Shown here one piece after another: positions 13,290 through 13,322 of a DNA stretch of 13,322 bases. The notes under the pieces are model-generated. The model searched no databases. It saw nothing but the letters and a program-made list of their open reading frames with translations, and was not told the DNA's origin. Numbering within the stretch: position 1 is the first letter of the stretch; each line of letters starts with the position of its first letter. The stretch is from Pseudomonadota bacterium (GTDB lineage Bacteria > Desulfobacterota > Desulfovibrionia > Desulfovibrionales > Desulfovibrionaceae). The stretch covers positions 1-13,322 of the forward strand of contig JAEZEM010000069.1 in NCBI GenBank assembly GCA_023417745.1, given 5' to 3'. The position numbers and the translations under genes are program-made.

Positions 13290-13322
13290 CTGAGGCCCCC
13301 AGACCCCCCAGTTGGAGAAAGG

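Overview
The window reads as a high-GC chromosomal segment from a sulfate-reducing deltaproteobacterium of the Desulfovibrio / Solidesulfovibrio type. The strongest pointers are a perR-rbr-rdl oxidative-stress operon of the kind known from Desulfovibrio vulgaris, a CX4C rubredoxin-like protein, and GC-rich codon use broken by short AT-rich regulatory patches. I see no tRNA, rRNA, CRISPR array, integrase or complete insertion sequence.

Layout. (1) 25-1892 (+): a yjcH-actP pair, i.e. a DUF485 small membrane protein and an acetate/cation symporter, with overlapping stop and start, closed by a strong intrinsic terminator (1901-1933). (2) 1964-5609 (+): three tightly packed genes, a stand-alone DUF294-type nucleotidyltransferase with intact active-site residues, a cNMP-like/CBS/DUF294 protein whose nucleotidyltransferase motif is degenerate, and a DEDDh (DnaQ-like) 3'-5' exonuclease. 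(3) 5695-7008 (+): perR, rubrerythrin and rubredoxin-like rdl, with a candidate promoter before perR. An unusual 103-bp segment with 11-bp inverted ends lies between rbr and rdl, and an AT-rich perfect hairpin and an intrinsic terminator follow rdl. (4) 7173-10363 (-): two genes with a 4-nt overlap. The first encodes a soluble YcgR/PilZ-histidine-kinase-like protein that has a full ATP-binding domain but no phosphoacceptor histidine. The second encodes a MinD/FlhG-like ATPase carrying a C-terminal receiver-like domain that has lost its phosphoacceptor aspartate. (5) 10364-10962: a 599-nt gene-free region, AT-rich next to the kinase gene and GC-rich with several hairpins beyond it. (6) 10963-12078 (-): an AI-2E family permease. 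(7) 12243-13244 (+): a rhomboid intramembrane serine protease, followed by hairpin-rich sequence.

How the genes may work together. Region 1 imports acetate or a related short carboxylate. The CBS/nucleotidyltransferase/exonuclease genes behind it look like a nucleotide-sensing regulatory unit whose target is unknown. Region 3 is the peroxide-stress response: PerR represses, rubrerythrin reduces peroxide, and Rdl may carry electrons. The most novel-looking system is region 4, where a putative c-di-GMP-responsive pseudokinase is translationally coupled to an ATPase with a pseudo-receiver. Both halves of an ancestral His-Asp phosphorelay appear to be lost while ATP binding is kept, which suggests control by protein contact of a MinD-like positioning ATPase. 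That interpretation is inference. The residue losses are read directly from the sequence.
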